Shown here: positions 17,772-26,207 of the stretch, in pieces
How positions within the stretch are numbered: position 1 is the first letter of the stretch
Layout: every line of letters begins with the position of its first letter
Source: an uncultured Clostridia bacterium
Lineage (GTDB): Bacteria > Bacillota > Clostridia > Lachnospirales > Lachnospiraceae
Assembly (NCBI GenBank): GCA_948467395.1
Contig: CAOKDX010000007.1
Coordinates: forward strand, 62,001 to 126,000
Direction: 5' to 3'
DNA: 64,000 nucleotides
Program-made: the position numbers and the translations under genes
Notes under the pieces: generated by a model
Told to the model about the DNA's origin: nothing
What the model saw: only the letters and a program-made list of their open reading frames with translations
Database searches by the model: none

Positions 17772-19121
17772 TTATCCTTTTTTAATATCTACCTTCTGCG
17801 CATCACTAAATACATTATATTTCGGATTGATCCGCACAAAATATTCGCCGGTAGACATTTTCTTCGCCACATTGGTGGCAAGATCCGCCAGATTTTCTTC
17901 TGTCAGAGAATTATAGGTGATAGGATATTTCGATCCCGGTCCCTTATTTTTCCATGCGATAAACTGCATCGGCCTTCCCGTTCCGGTAATCGTGTTGTTT
18001 TTGACAGATACATTCACTCCGCCGCTCACAAGAATGCCGCGGGTATCGCCCTTTCCCTTCTGCTTTACTGTCGTAATGGTATTATTCTCCAGAACAGAAT
18101 CCTTCCAGTTCATAACCCGGATGGGTGAATCCCATCTCATATTGCTGATCTGATTGCCGCGGATCACAATATTGCTGTGGTAGATCTGACTGTTTCCCCT
18201 GGCACTGTATTTGTGTGTCCCTATGGCACGGCCCAGGTCAGAAAAACGGCAGTTCTCAATCGTTACATTCTCATTCGGTGTCTTATCGTATTTGGACCAG
18301 TCGTTGTGAAAGCCTTCGGTTGCCTTGTCCGGCGTATCCAGATTGATCGCCTCCTTAACGTAGTCCGATTTATTCTTCACCTTCTTAAAAGAGCAATTGC
18401 TGATAGTAATATTTTTGGCAGCATCGATTTCCAGGAAATGTCCGTTATTCATTTTCTGAAAGCCGATACCGTCTACCGTGACATCCTGATTGTGTCCCAT
18501 CACGATACCAATGGCATCTTTCATGTATTTCAGATCGATAGTCACATTTCCCTTTCCCACAAAATGAATATTTCTCTCTCCGTTATGGCCTCCATAGGCG
18601 CCCTTCTTCTTACTTTTAGACTGCCGGATCAGCTGGAATACTGTAATGGACGCCGGCATTTTCTTTGTTCCGGTCTTCGTCCCCTTTACAAGCTTAACGC
18701 CCTTCTCAAATATAATGGTGACATTGGATGGAACCTGGATCGTATTGGTAATAGTATAAGTTCCCTTTTTCAGAATCAGGGTTCCCTTTCCCGACTTCTG
18801 GAACTTCTCCATATAGGACCGGATGGTAAAATATGCCCTGGTTTTCTTATTATATAAAGTAGATTTCGCAAATTTAGACGCCTTGAGGGGTTTGCTCTTT
18901 GGCGAGATTTTATACACCCTGCCCTGCTGATAGTCATTTTCCGCAGTCGGTCCCGTTTTCGGTGTTTCCTGGGGAGTCTGTGTATCCTGCGGCGCAGCTG
19001 CCGGATCCGTAGACGGTGCCTCCTCTGCCTCTGCCAGACCCGCATGAAACGCAGCCGCCATAATGGCAATGGCAAATCCCAAAACAGCTAACCCTTTTAT
19101 CAGTTTCTTCCCTGCTTTCAT
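17772..19121 (-). CDS. Secreted right-handed parallel beta-helix protein
   Basis: This 449-residue protein has an N-terminal signal peptide (KGLAVLGFAIAIMAAAFHAGLA), then a Pro/Thr-rich linker to about residue 60. The body carries the repeated short beta strands and Asn ladders of pectate-lyase-like beta-helices (VTIENCRFSDLG, IVIRGNQISNM, VLENNTITTV, VSVKNNTITGTG). I see no clear catalytic residues, so a carbohydrate lyase or a structural/adhesive role are both possible. It ends 91 bp before glnS and follows the GH13 gene by 25 bp. Confidence 0.8.
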   Translation of the reverse strand: MKAGKKLIKGLAVLGFAIAIMAAAFHAGLAEAEEAPSTDPAAAPQDTQTPQETPKTGPTAENDYQQGRVYKISPKSKPLKASKFAKSTLYNKKTRAYFTIRSYMEKFQKSGKGTLILKKGTYTITNTIQVPSNVTIIFEKGVKLVKGTKTGTKKMPASITVFQLIRQSKSKKKGAYGGHNGERNIHFVGKGNVTIDLKYMKDAIGIVMGHNQDVTVDGIGFQKMNNGHFLEIDAAKNITISNCSFKKVKNKSDYVKEAINLDTPDKATEGFHNDWSKYDKTPNENVTIENCRFSDLGRAIGTHKYSARGNSQIYHSNIVIRGNQISNMRWDSPIRVMNWKDSVLENNTITTVKQKGKGDTRGILVSGGVNVSVKNNTITGTGRPMQFIAWKNKGPGSKYPITYNSLTEENLADLATNVAKKMSTGEYFVRINPKYNVFSDAQKVDIKKG

Positions 19122-19146
19122 ATCATTACACTTCCTCTCATCTCAT

Positions 19147-20457
19147 TTATTTCTCCATCTTCCAGAATGCAGCCGAATATGGCGGGAGCTCGCTTCCACC
19201 ACCGAAATCGTGGGATTCTCCCGTAATCAGATCCTCTGCCATGCCGCAGCCCGCATCAAAATGTGCCGTATAAGGCTCATCCGATGCATTGACAGCTACA
19301 AGAACCCTCTCGTCCTCACAGGCACGCTCAAAGATGCACTGGTGATTCGTCAGCACAACATTTCGGAAACTGCCATAATTTAAAGCCTTACTGCCCTTCT
19401 TTGCCTCGGCAAGCTGCCCAATCCACTCCGCCAGTTCACCGAATTCCGGAGCCTCAAAGCTGACACGCAGTGCCGGATCCCCTTGACTCTTGTCCCCCTT
19501 TGCGCCCCACTCACTGCCGTAGTACACACAGGGAATGCCCGGCATGCCAAAGCACATGGCATAAATCAGCGGCAGATGCTTTTCATTGCTGAGAATGCTG
19601 GCAATGCGGCTGACATCATGATTATCCACAAAGCTCAGAAGATGCCTTCCCTTATACAGTGTCCAGTCCTCCGGTCCGAACTGTCTTGCCAGGGAATGAC
19701 AGATTTCAAACATGTTCATACTGTTGAAGCTGGAGTGAAGTCCCTTATAGCACTCATAATTGGTGACGGAATGACACATCTCATCATTCATCCACTGCTT
19801 GTAATCCCCATGGAGCGTCTCCCCTACCAGATAGAAATCCTCCTTCAGAGAATCCGTAAACTGGCGAAGGCGTCTCAGGAATCCCTGATCCAGACAATAT
19901 GCCACATCCAGGCGCAGCCCATCTATATCAAAGGTATCCACCCAGAATTTCACGGCATCCAAAATATGCTGAACGACCTCTTCCTTGTGAAGGTTCAATT
20001 TTACCAGGTCATAATTGCCCTCCCAGCCCTCATACCACAGGCCGTCGTTATAACCAGAATTCCCCCCAAAGTCAATATGGAACCAGTCCCGGTAACGGGA
20101 GCCCTCCCGATTCTGCAGCACATCTTGAAAAGCCCAGAATCCCCTGCCCACATGATTAAATACCCCGTCCAGCACAACCCGGATCCCTGCCTTGTGCAGT
20201 TCTTTGCACACCCTGGCAAAATCCTCATTGGTTCCCAGACGGCAGTCTATCTTTTTATAATCCCTCGTATTGTATCCATGGGTGTCCGATTCGAAAACCG
20301 GGGAAAAATACACCGCATTGGCTCCCAGCTTACCCATATGGGGGATCCAGTCCAGCACCTTAAGGATACGTGATTTCTCCTCTCCGTCATTTTCAAATGG
20401 CGCCCCGCAGAATCCCAGCGGATAAATCTGATAAAATACACTCTCGTATGCCCACAT
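19147..20457 (-). CDS. Intracellular GH13 alpha-glucosidase / cyclomaltodextrinase-like enzyme
   Basis: This 436-residue TIM-barrel glycosidase hydrolyses alpha-glucan oligosaccharides. Catalytic motifs are in the right order: DGVFNHVG, FDIDGLRLDVA (nucleophile Asp), FYLVGETLHGD (acid Glu) and LLSFVDNHD (transition-state Asp). There is no signal peptide, so maltodextrins would have to be imported. It lacks the N-terminal carbohydrate-binding domain of true neopullulanases and is short for the family. No maltose transporter or lacI-type regulator is nearby. The exact specificity is uncertain. Confidence 0.87.
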   Translation of the reverse strand: MWAYESVFYQIYPLGFCGAPFENDGEEKSRILKVLDWIPHMGKLGANAVYFSPVFESDTHGYNTRDYKKIDCRLGTNEDFARVCKELHKAGIRVVLDGVFNHVGRGFWAFQDVLQNREGSRYRDWFHIDFGGNSGYNDGLWYEGWEGNYDLVKLNLHKEEVVQHILDAVKFWVDTFDIDGLRLDVAYCLDQGFLRRLRQFTDSLKEDFYLVGETLHGDYKQWMNDEMCHSVTNYECYKGLHSSFNSMNMFEICHSLARQFGPEDWTLYKGRHLLSFVDNHDVSRIASILSNEKHLPLIYAMCFGMPGIPCVYYGSEWGAKGDKSQGDPALRVSFEAPEFGELAEWIGQLAEAKKGSKALNYGSFRNVVLTNHQCIFERACEDERVLVAVNASDEPYTAHFDAGCGMAEDLITGESHDFGGGSELPPYSAAFWKMEK

Positions 20458-20610
20458 GTCTATGTCCTCCTTGCCTCTTTCTATATGGAATCATCTGATC
20501 ACAATGAATCCACGCTATCTAATAATACTACAATACGCCGGTTTTGACAAGGGAAGTACTTCTGTTTCATCCGGCCAGGGCACATAACGGACTTTCCTAT
20601 CATTTCATAA

Positions 20611-20652
20611 AGCCCGGACAGAAGGAACGGATCGCGTTCCTCCCGCCGGGCT
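20611..20652 (-). terminator. Terminator after the first wall hydrolase gene
   Basis: AGCCCGG (20611-20617) pairs with CCGGGCT (20646-20652), and inside it GGAACG pairs with CGTTCC. On the minus strand a short T-rich run follows the stem. It lies just after the stop of the gene at 20675. The tail is only moderately T-rich. Confidence 0.6.
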
Positions 20653-20674
20653 GTAAGAGTCTCTTCTATCTCAA

Positions 20675-21181
20675 TTAAAAATTGATTTTAAAATCATGTC
20701 CTCCGATCCGGAGCTTTGCATTGCTCAGATGCTGGCTAAAAAACAGATATTTATTCATTCGGATATTCTTCCCTCTGTATCTGACAGTGTCCCTTCCTGC
20801 CAGCGCCTGCTTCGCCGCTTTGACGCACTGCGCGCGCGCTCCCTTTTTATAGGCCCCCTTGCTGTACTTCTTCAGTTCCCTGCTGTACTTCCCTGTCCTC
20901 ACCGGAGTAAACTGTCCTCTCTGTCTGATAACCCTTTCCACACTATTTGGAAAATTTTTTGAATTTTTCCGGTTCATAATGACGATTCCCACAGCCAGTT
21001 TGCCGGCATAACTCTGATTTCCCGCCTCACAGAAAATTATGGACGCCATCATCTTTACTTCCCTGCTTGTATACTCATCATCCCACTCAGCAGCTTTTGA
21101 AAGTGTTGTCCCTGGCATAAGCATTACCCCCGCCAGAACAAAAACCGCTATCATACGCACTACTAAAGTTTTGAAATTCAT
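20675..21181 (-). CDS. Cell wall hydrolase, SleB-like family
   Basis: This secreted protein of 168 residues has a signal peptide (MNFKTLVVRMIAVFVLAG) followed by the SleB-type catalytic domain. MASIIFCEAGNQSYAGKLAVG contains the family's catalytic Glu. VIMNRKNSKNFPNSVERVI and GQFTPVRTGKY are family hallmarks. It probably cuts peptidoglycan as a lytic transglycosylase or amidase during growth or germination. The start at 21181 follows GGAGGAAG. A WalR-type box lies upstream (separate entry). A paralogue lies at 23711-24376. Confidence 0.85.
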   Translation of the reverse strand: MNFKTLVVRMIAVFVLAGVMLMPGTTLSKAAEWDDEYTSREVKMMASIIFCEAGNQSYAGKLAVGIVIMNRKNSKNFPNSVERVIRQRGQFTPVRTGKYSRELKKYSKGAYKKGARAQCVKAAKQALAGRDTVRYRGKNIRMNKYLFFSQHLSNAKLRIGGHDFKINF

Positions 21182-21214
21182 GACTTCCTCCATTGGTTGT
21201 AATATTTTTGAATC

Positions 21215-21238
21215 TATTTTGTAACATTTATGTAATAA
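21215..21238. promoter_or_regulatory. WalR-type box upstream of the first wall hydrolase gene
   Basis: The plus strand carries TGTAAC-ATTTA-TGTAAT at 21220-21236. This fits the published WalR (YycF) consensus of two TGTWAH hexamers 5 bp apart. The surrounding 24 bp are identical to 24430-24453 read on the other strand. A weak promoter (TTGATT 21265-21260, 16 bp, TACAAT 21243-21238 on minus) would put this box at or just after the transcription start, a position that usually means repression. Confidence 0.7.
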
Positions 21239-21277
21239 TTGTATCATATTTTTCTAAAAAATCAACCCTTGGAGAAC

Positions 21278-21315
21278 AAAAAATCGCCTTCCCCCATGAG
21301 AAAAGACGATTTTTC
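21278..21315 (-). terminator. Terminator after hisA
   Basis: AAAAATCG and CGATTTTT form the base of a hairpin with further pairing inside. It has A/T tracts on both flanks, so it could work in both directions. It lies 34 bp after the hisA stop on the minus strand. Confidence 0.75.
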
Positions 21316-21348
21316 GTTATGTTCAGCGCATTTCCAATTTTTTCTCTC

Positions 21349-22119
21349 TTAAAAATTTGTAACTATTTCTTCAAATTTTAATGTTCCACCAAACAGATCC
21401 AGCGCACTTCCCACCGTAAAATTAACCCGGCCCCTACCCGTCTCCTGAATCCTCCGGATATCCTCCATGGTGCCAATCCCGCCGGCGTATGTTATGGGAA
21501 CCGGACTGTCTGTGGACAGTATGGACAAAAGTTCCTGATCCACACCGGTTCCCGTCCCTTCTACATTTACTGCATGGATGAGAAATTCATCGCAGTAGGA
21601 ACCCAGTTCCCGGATCAGAGATTCATCCAGGGGCTGCTTCGTATATTTCTGCCAGCGGTCTGTCACTACATAATAGTTCCCCTCTCTTTTCCGGCAGCTC
21701 AGATCCAGCACCAGATGGTCCCTTCCGACCTCGGAAACCAGTTTATCCAGCCGGTCATAACGGATTTCACCGCTCTTAAAAACATAGGAGGTTACAATTA
21801 CATGGCTGGCCCCCATCTCAAGAAAGGATGCCGCATTCTCTGCCGTCACACCGCCTCCGATCTGAAGCGCCCCCCGCCATACGGCAAGGGCGCCTGACGC
21901 CTGCTCAAGGTCTGCCTGATAATAGGGGCTGCCCTTTCCATTTAAAAGAATGACATGACCACCCCGGAGCCCCTTTTCCCTGTATAAGCGGGCATAATCC
22001 CCTGCTTTCATTTCGGAGACAAAATTCTCCCTGGCCGAGTCATTTTCATCCGTCAATGTGCCGCCTACAATCTGCTTGACCTTTCCGTTATGTATGTCAA
22101 TACAAGGTCTGAATTCCAT
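21349..22119 (-). CDS. hisA: Phosphoribosylformimino-AICAR ribotide isomerase, eukaryote-like type
   Basis: HisA catalyses the Amadori isomerisation of ProFAR in histidine synthesis. This 256-residue protein follows the fungal His6 / plant pattern rather than common bacterial HisA: CIDIHNGKVKQIVGGTLT at the start, LQIGGGV, SHVIVTSYVF, VLDLSCRKR, EFLIHAVNVEG, and the end ALDLFGG. The two half-barrel phosphate sites are present. It starts 3 bp after the thrC stop, so the two are cotranscribed. No other his gene is in the window. The family assignment rests on remembered motifs. Confidence 0.88.
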   Translation of the reverse strand: MEFRPCIDIHNGKVKQIVGGTLTDENDSARENFVSEMKAGDYARLYREKGLRGGHVILLNGKGSPYYQADLEQASGALAVWRGALQIGGGVTAENAASFLEMGASHVIVTSYVFKSGEIRYDRLDKLVSEVGRDHLVLDLSCRKREGNYYVVTDRWQKYTKQPLDESLIRELGSYCDEFLIHAVNVEGTGTGVDQELLSILSTDSPVPITYAGGIGTMEDIRRIQETGRGRVNFTVGSALDLFGGTLKFEEIVTNF

Positions 22120-22122
22120 CTC

Positions 22123-23607
22123 CTATAACCCCAGAATCTTTTCTACCGCTGCCTGCATCTCGCTCTTATCACATATCGTATGATGCAGTACGGGCGCCGT
22201 GCGGATCTCTTCAATGGCAGCCGGGATCCGAACGCCGGAGAGACGGTTCAGCTCATCTACCAGTTCAAAATCTCCCATACTGCCATATTTCTCCCTGTCA
22301 ATGGCGTCTGTCACGCTCCGGGTAAATTTATACGGGCTGGCAGTAGAAGCAATAACGGTAGGTACTCCGCTCTCCCTTCCTTTTGTCTCATATACGTGGG
22401 CTGCCACCGCCGTATGTGTATCCATGATGTACCCTTCCCTCTCATACATGCTGCGGATCATACCGGCAGTCTCCTCCTCTGTGGCATATCCGCCGGCAAA
22501 ACAGGAAAGCCCTTCCCGCATCGCCGGCGTGATCTCATATTCTCCCTGATCCGCCAGGGCATCCATAAGTTCCTTTGTCTTCGCTGCATCATCGCCGGCG
22601 ATACGGTAGATCAGACGTTCCAGATTGCTGGAGATCAGTATATCCATGGAGGGCGATGAGGTCAGTATAAATTCCCTCTTTCTGTCATATCTTCCCGTCT
22701 CAAAGAAATCAAAGAGTACCTTATTTTCATTGGACGCACAGAAAAGCATCTCGATGGGGATTCCCATATTCTTAGCATAATATGCCGCCAGAATATTTCC
22801 AAAATTCCCCGTCGGGACAACTACATTGATCTTGTCTCCCGCCTTGATCTCTCCTTGATTTATTAACCGTCCATAGGCCCATACATAATACACAATCTGG
22901 GGCACAAGGCGGCCGATATTGATGGAATTTGCAGAGGAGAACTGATAGCCCTTCTGATCCATCCTCCCGGCCAGCTCCGCTGAGCCAAACATCTTCTTCA
23001 CACCAGTCTGGGCGTCATCAAAATTCCCAACGATCCCCACCACGCTCGTATTGGCCCCCTTCTGGGTCAGCATCTGCTTCTCCTGGATCGGGCTGACACC
23101 ATCCTTTGGGTAAAATACGATGATACTTGTCCCCGGCACATCGGCAAACCCTGCGAGAGCCGCCTTACCTGTATCGCCGGATGTGGCAGTCAGTATCACG
23201 ATCTCATTGGTAACCCCGTTTTTCTTCGCAGAGGTAGTCATAAGGTAGGGAAGGATTGAGAGCGCCATATCCTTAAATGCTATTGTCTTCCCATGAAACA
23301 GCTCCAGATAGAAAGCACCATCCTTCTTGACCAGCGGCGCAATTTCCCCCGTGTCAAATTTATCGTCATAAGCACCCTGGATGCATGCCCTCAGCTCCTC
23401 CTCTGTGAAATCAGCGAGAAAGAGTTTCATAACCTCATAGGCGGTCTCCTGATAAGAAAGAGAGGGCAGCCTGTCAAGAGGTATGTCCAGTACCGGAATG
23501 GAATCCGGCACAAATAATCCCCCATCCTCTGCCAGTCCCTTCAGGATTGCCTGAGAAGCGGTAACCTTTTCGCTGCTGCTGCGGGTACTTTTATACATGA
23601 TACTCAT
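22123..23607 (-). CDS. thrC: Threonine synthase
   Basis: This PLP enzyme of 494 residues converts O-phosphohomoserine to threonine. The PLP lysine lies in HGKTIAFKDMALS. ILTATSGDTGKAALAGF and VPTGNFGNILAAYYAKNMG are substrate- and phosphate-binding loops typical of the long (fungal/clostridial) threonine synthases. The start at 23607 follows GGAGGAAT. It heads a two-gene operon with hisA and has its own promoter. Confidence 0.96.
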   Translation of the reverse strand: MSIMYKSTRSSSEKVTASQAILKGLAEDGGLFVPDSIPVLDIPLDRLPSLSYQETAYEVMKLFLADFTEEELRACIQGAYDDKFDTGEIAPLVKKDGAFYLELFHGKTIAFKDMALSILPYLMTTSAKKNGVTNEIVILTATSGDTGKAALAGFADVPGTSIIVFYPKDGVSPIQEKQMLTQKGANTSVVGIVGNFDDAQTGVKKMFGSAELAGRMDQKGYQFSSANSINIGRLVPQIVYYVWAYGRLINQGEIKAGDKINVVVPTGNFGNILAAYYAKNMGIPIEMLFCASNENKVLFDFFETGRYDRKREFILTSSPSMDILISSNLERLIYRIAGDDAAKTKELMDALADQGEYEITPAMREGLSCFAGGYATEEETAGMIRSMYEREGYIMDTHTAVAAHVYETKGRESGVPTVIASTASPYKFTRSVTDAIDREKYGSMGDFELVDELNRLSGVRIPAAIEEIRTAPVLHHTICDKSEMQAAVEKILGL

Positions 23608-23654
23608 AATATTCCTCCATTCCAAGAATGCTTGTAATCAGATTTGCAAACATA

Positions 23655-23683
23655 AGAATATCATGTTTCTGTTGATTTTACAA
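23655..23683 (-). promoter_or_regulatory. Promoter of thrC-hisA
   Basis: On the minus strand TTGTAA (23683-23678), a 17-bp spacer and TATTCT (23660-23655) stand about 48 bp before the thrC start. Moderate match to sigma-A. No T-box or attenuator is visible in the short leader. Confidence 0.55.
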
Positions 23684-23710
23684 TAGTGTCTTACAAAGTT
23701 ACTCAGCTGA

Positions 23711-24376
23711 TTATCGAAAAAACTCATGGCAGCCATATCGGAACAGCCTGTTCAGATCCCTGTCAAACCACGCCGCGTTAGCCGCCGTGGAACCTGCCCG
23801 GTACATAAAATACAGGGCCCCCCTGGAATAATCCTCTCCCTTAAGCATACGCCGCACCGCTTCTCTTGTCTCATCCGATACCCTTACCCGGTAATAGCTT
23901 CCATTTGACACCGGAGAGAACTGCCCCGGCGCAAACACAACCCCCTGCACCGTATCCGGAAATTCTTTGGACTTCATCCGGTTTATAACCACATTTGCCA
24001 CCAGGATCCTTCCCTTCACAGTCTGATCCCCGGCTTCGGCTTCCACGATCCTCTCCAAAATATGACAATCCTTCTTATCCAGAACCAGACCCTTCACCCG
24101 GTACTCCACTTCCGGTTTCACCGCCTTCGCTTCCCGGCGGCTCGTCTCATCCAGATGCTCTCCGGCATGGCGTTCCTCTGGTTCCGTAGCCCTCACCCCC
24201 TGCCGGAAGAGACGCTGGTTCTCCTCCAGAATACAGAGGTTGTCTGTCAGGACCTTGACATCTGCCGCGGTGCCGGCAATATAACAATTGCGCTCCTCCG
24301 GATACCACCCCACGGCAAGGGAAGAGAGCACAAACACATAGACAACTACAAATATTTTCACACGATTTTTTTTCAA
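23711..24376 (-). CDS. Cell wall hydrolase, SleB-like family (second copy)
   Basis: This 221-residue exported protein has an N-terminal hydrophobic anchor (VKIFVVVYVFVLSSLAVGW), a charged linker of about 70 residues, and then the same catalytic domain as the gene at 20675. ILERIVEAEAGDQTVKGRILVA holds the catalytic Glu; VVINRMKSKEFPDTVQGVVF and GQFSPVSNGSYY match family hallmarks. The start codon is TTG, 8 bp after GGAGGTG. A WalR-type box lies upstream near the predicted -35, a position usual for activation. Confidence 0.85.
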   Translation of the reverse strand: MKKNRVKIFVVVYVFVLSSLAVGWYPEERNCYIAGTAADVKVLTDNLCILEENQRLFRQGVRATEPEERHAGEHLDETSRREAKAVKPEVEYRVKGLVLDKKDCHILERIVEAEAGDQTVKGRILVANVVINRMKSKEFPDTVQGVVFAPGQFSPVSNGSYYRVRVSDETREAVRRMLKGEDYSRGALYFMYRAGSTAANAAWFDRDLNRLFRYGCHEFFR

Positions 24377-24429
24377 AATGGGACACCTCCTGCCTGTCTT
24401 TATCTGGAGTATATGCCATTTTTGTTAAT

Positions 24430-24453
24430 TTATTACATAAATGTTACAAAATA
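24430..24453. promoter_or_regulatory. WalR-type box upstream of the second wall hydrolase gene
   Basis: The minus strand carries TGTAAC-ATTTA-TGTAAT at 24448-24432, inside a 24-bp stretch identical to 21215-21238 in reverse orientation. A TATACT -10 candidate lies further downstream, so the box overlaps or abuts the -35 region, as expected for an activator site. Confidence 0.7.
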
Positions 24454-24493
24454 TTTAACAAAAAAACATCCACGGCAAAACAACAGAGACGGA

Positions 24494-24523
24494 TTGCATT
24501 CCGATTCCTCCCTGTGGTACAAT
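24494..24523 (+). promoter_or_regulatory. Promoter of the AP2/HNH-like gene
   Basis: TTGCAT (24494-24499), an 18-bp spacer and TACAAT (24518-24523) place a start of transcription about 30 bp before the ATG at 24561. Confidence 0.55.
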
Positions 24524-24560
24524 AAACAGTAAGTCGTCTACGGGAAGGAGAAACGGAACT

Positions 24561-25355
24561 ATGCTGCCAGGAGTTTACCATGCCAAAAAAAAAGACGGAA
24601 CGTTGTATTACCGCAGTTCCATCACTTATAAGAATAAACATATCAGTCTTGGCAGCTTCCACCGGGAAGAGGATGCCTCCTCCGCCTATCGGTTTGCCAG
24701 CCGGCTCCTTCAGGACAGCACACTGACGCTGGAATCCTATAGCCGCCGCAGTGCACTCCCCTCTTTTTCCAAATGGGTTACCCTTGTGAATTTTCGTGAT
24801 AACGGCATGTACATCAAGACACCCATCTACCTGAAAAAGAACTTTTTTCTCTATTATTTCGCACCGGATGATTTCCTGACCTTCGATATCGACGATCTGT
24901 TTTACTATTCCACCCACAGCATCAGCCGCAGGGGAGGCCACCTGTTTGTAGCCGATTACGGGATGCAGGTAAATATACTGTCCCGTTATGGCATCCGAAA
25001 CTATGCCGTAGCCGGTAGGGATTACCGGTTTATCAATGGGGATAATAAGGATTACCGTTACGAAAATATTCAGATCGTCAACCGTTTCCATGGTGTTTTC
25101 AGCCTTGAAAAGGATAATTCCCCACTCTACGAAGCCAGAATCCATGCCAACGGCGACTGGATCATCGGGCGGTATAAGACGGAGACAGAGGCCGCCGTCG
25201 CATACAACAAAGCCGCCTCCATCCTTATCACAAAAGGATATCACAAAGAATATCCGGTAAATTACATTGAAGAATTATCTGCCGGTGAGTACAACAGGAT
25301 CTATAAAAGCATTCCGATCTCCACCCGGATCACGGGGCTCACACCACGCCAATAA
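24561..25355 (+). CDS. AP2-like / degenerate HNH-like DNA-binding protein
   Basis: I recognise parts but not the whole of this 264-residue protein. Residues 3-52 (GVYHAKK...HISLGSFHREEDASSAYRFA) and 178-224 (GVFSLEK...WIIGRYKTETEAAVAYNKAA) both look like AP2/ERF-type DNA-binding units. Residues 102-176 resemble the AP2-linked HNH homing nuclease region, but the usual HINGD...DNRxEN reads FINGDNKDYRYEN, so the key His and an Asn are lost. The likely result is a DNA-binding protein derived from a homing endonuclease, without cutting activity. GGAAGGAG precedes the ATG by 10 bp. The 3' end overlaps the next convergent gene by 17 bp. Confidence 0.65.
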   Translation: MLPGVYHAKKKDGTLYYRSSITYKNKHISLGSFHREEDASSAYRFASRLLQDSTLTLESYSRRSALPSFSKWVTLVNFRDNGMYIKTPIYLKKNFFLYYFAPDDFLTFDIDDLFYYSTHSISRRGGHLFVADYGMQVNILSRYGIRNYAVAGRDYRFINGDNKDYRYENIQIVNRFHGVFSLEKDNSPLYEARIHANGDWIIGRYKTETEAAVAYNKAASILITKGYHKEYPVNYIEELSAGEYNRIYKSIPISTRITGLTPRQ

Positions 25356-25668
25356 CATAGATCAGTATACAGAACAAAATGATCATGACATTCAGCACCG
25401 TCCCAACGGCCGGTGCTGCCATATAGATCTCGTCCCTTTTATAACATTTTGCTGCCAGAATAAATCCAACAATGCCCGCCACCAGCACAAGCAGACCAAA
25501 CACGCCGGAGAGAAATCCGGAATTTCCCTTCTGGGAACTGGAGATAAGGCATAGTGCAACCAGTCCCGCCAGTGCCAGGGCGCCGATGATAACGGAAAAA
25601 ATTCCAGTGACTGGGTGCGTCTTATCCGTAAACTGAATTTTTCTCCGACTGCCAAACCGAACCTGCAT
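25339..25668 (-). CDS. Small membrane protein, DUF6142-like
   Basis: This 109-residue protein has a basic N-terminus and three predicted transmembrane helices (about residues 22-44, 53-72 and 85-108). It is short, hydrophobic and lacks catalytic motifs. I associate it with DUF6142 of Lachnospiraceae, from memory and with limited certainty. No function is known. Its end overlaps the convergent AP2/HNH-like gene by 17 bp, and it follows the VanZ gene by 14 bp. Confidence 0.6.
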   Translation of the reverse strand: MQVRFGSRRKIQFTDKTHPVTGIFSVIIGALALAGLVALCLISSSQKGNSGFLSGVFGLLVLVAGIVGFILAAKCYKRDEIYMAAPAVGTVLNVMIILFCILIYVIGVV

Positions 25669-25682
25669 CTGTCCTGCCCCCC

Positions 25683-26177
25683 CTATTTTCTTCTGTGTAT
25701 TTCCATAAATCCAATGATTTTCTTGCTTATATAATAGATCAGATACCCCAGCACGACACCAGCTGTATTCAGCATCAGATCGTCCACATCGAAGCAGCCC
25801 ACCTTGGACACAAGCTGTATCGTCTCCACACCAAGACTCAGCAGAAAACCAAGCACGGTCACAAAGAGGAAGCTGCGGAAATAGTGCCCATTATGGGTGG
25901 CCTCCTTCCTCTGTTCCCGGTACAGCACGGGAACCAGGAAACCAAAGGGCATAAATGCCACGACATTTCCCACTACATTGATCAGAAAATACAGATTTCC
26001 TATCTGATCCTTGTACGCCAGATAGCGGCGCAGCTCATGGAAGAGCTTGAGATTATACTGATATGTCGTATAGACCTCATCTCTTCCATACTCCTCGCTA
26101 AAAAAGAGAAAATATATGAGCAGGATCATATAACAAATAAAACATACGGTCAGCATGTTACTGATCAGCCGTTTCAA
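25683..26177 (-). CDS. VanZ family membrane protein
   Basis: This protein of about 164 residues has four or five transmembrane helices and the VanZ pattern (NLYFLINVVGNVVAFMPFGFLVP, VLGFLLSLGVETIQLVSKVGCFDVDDLMLNTAGVVLGYL read in parts). VanZ of enterococci adds low-level teicoplanin resistance; chromosomal relatives mostly have unknown roles. The start is taken as TTG at 26177, 8 bp after AGGAG; an ATG at 26183 is possible but crowds the site. It follows pheT by 30 bp. Confidence 0.8.
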   Translation of the reverse strand: MKRLISNMLTVCFICYMILLIYFLFFSEEYGRDEVYTTYQYNLKLFHELRRYLAYKDQIGNLYFLINVVGNVVAFMPFGFLVPVLYREQRKEATHNGHYFRSFLFVTVLGFLLSLGVETIQLVSKVGCFDVDDLMLNTAGVVLGYLIYYISKKIIGFMEIHRRK

Positions 26178-26207
26178 CCACATCACTCCTACCAATGACA
26201 GCTTACG

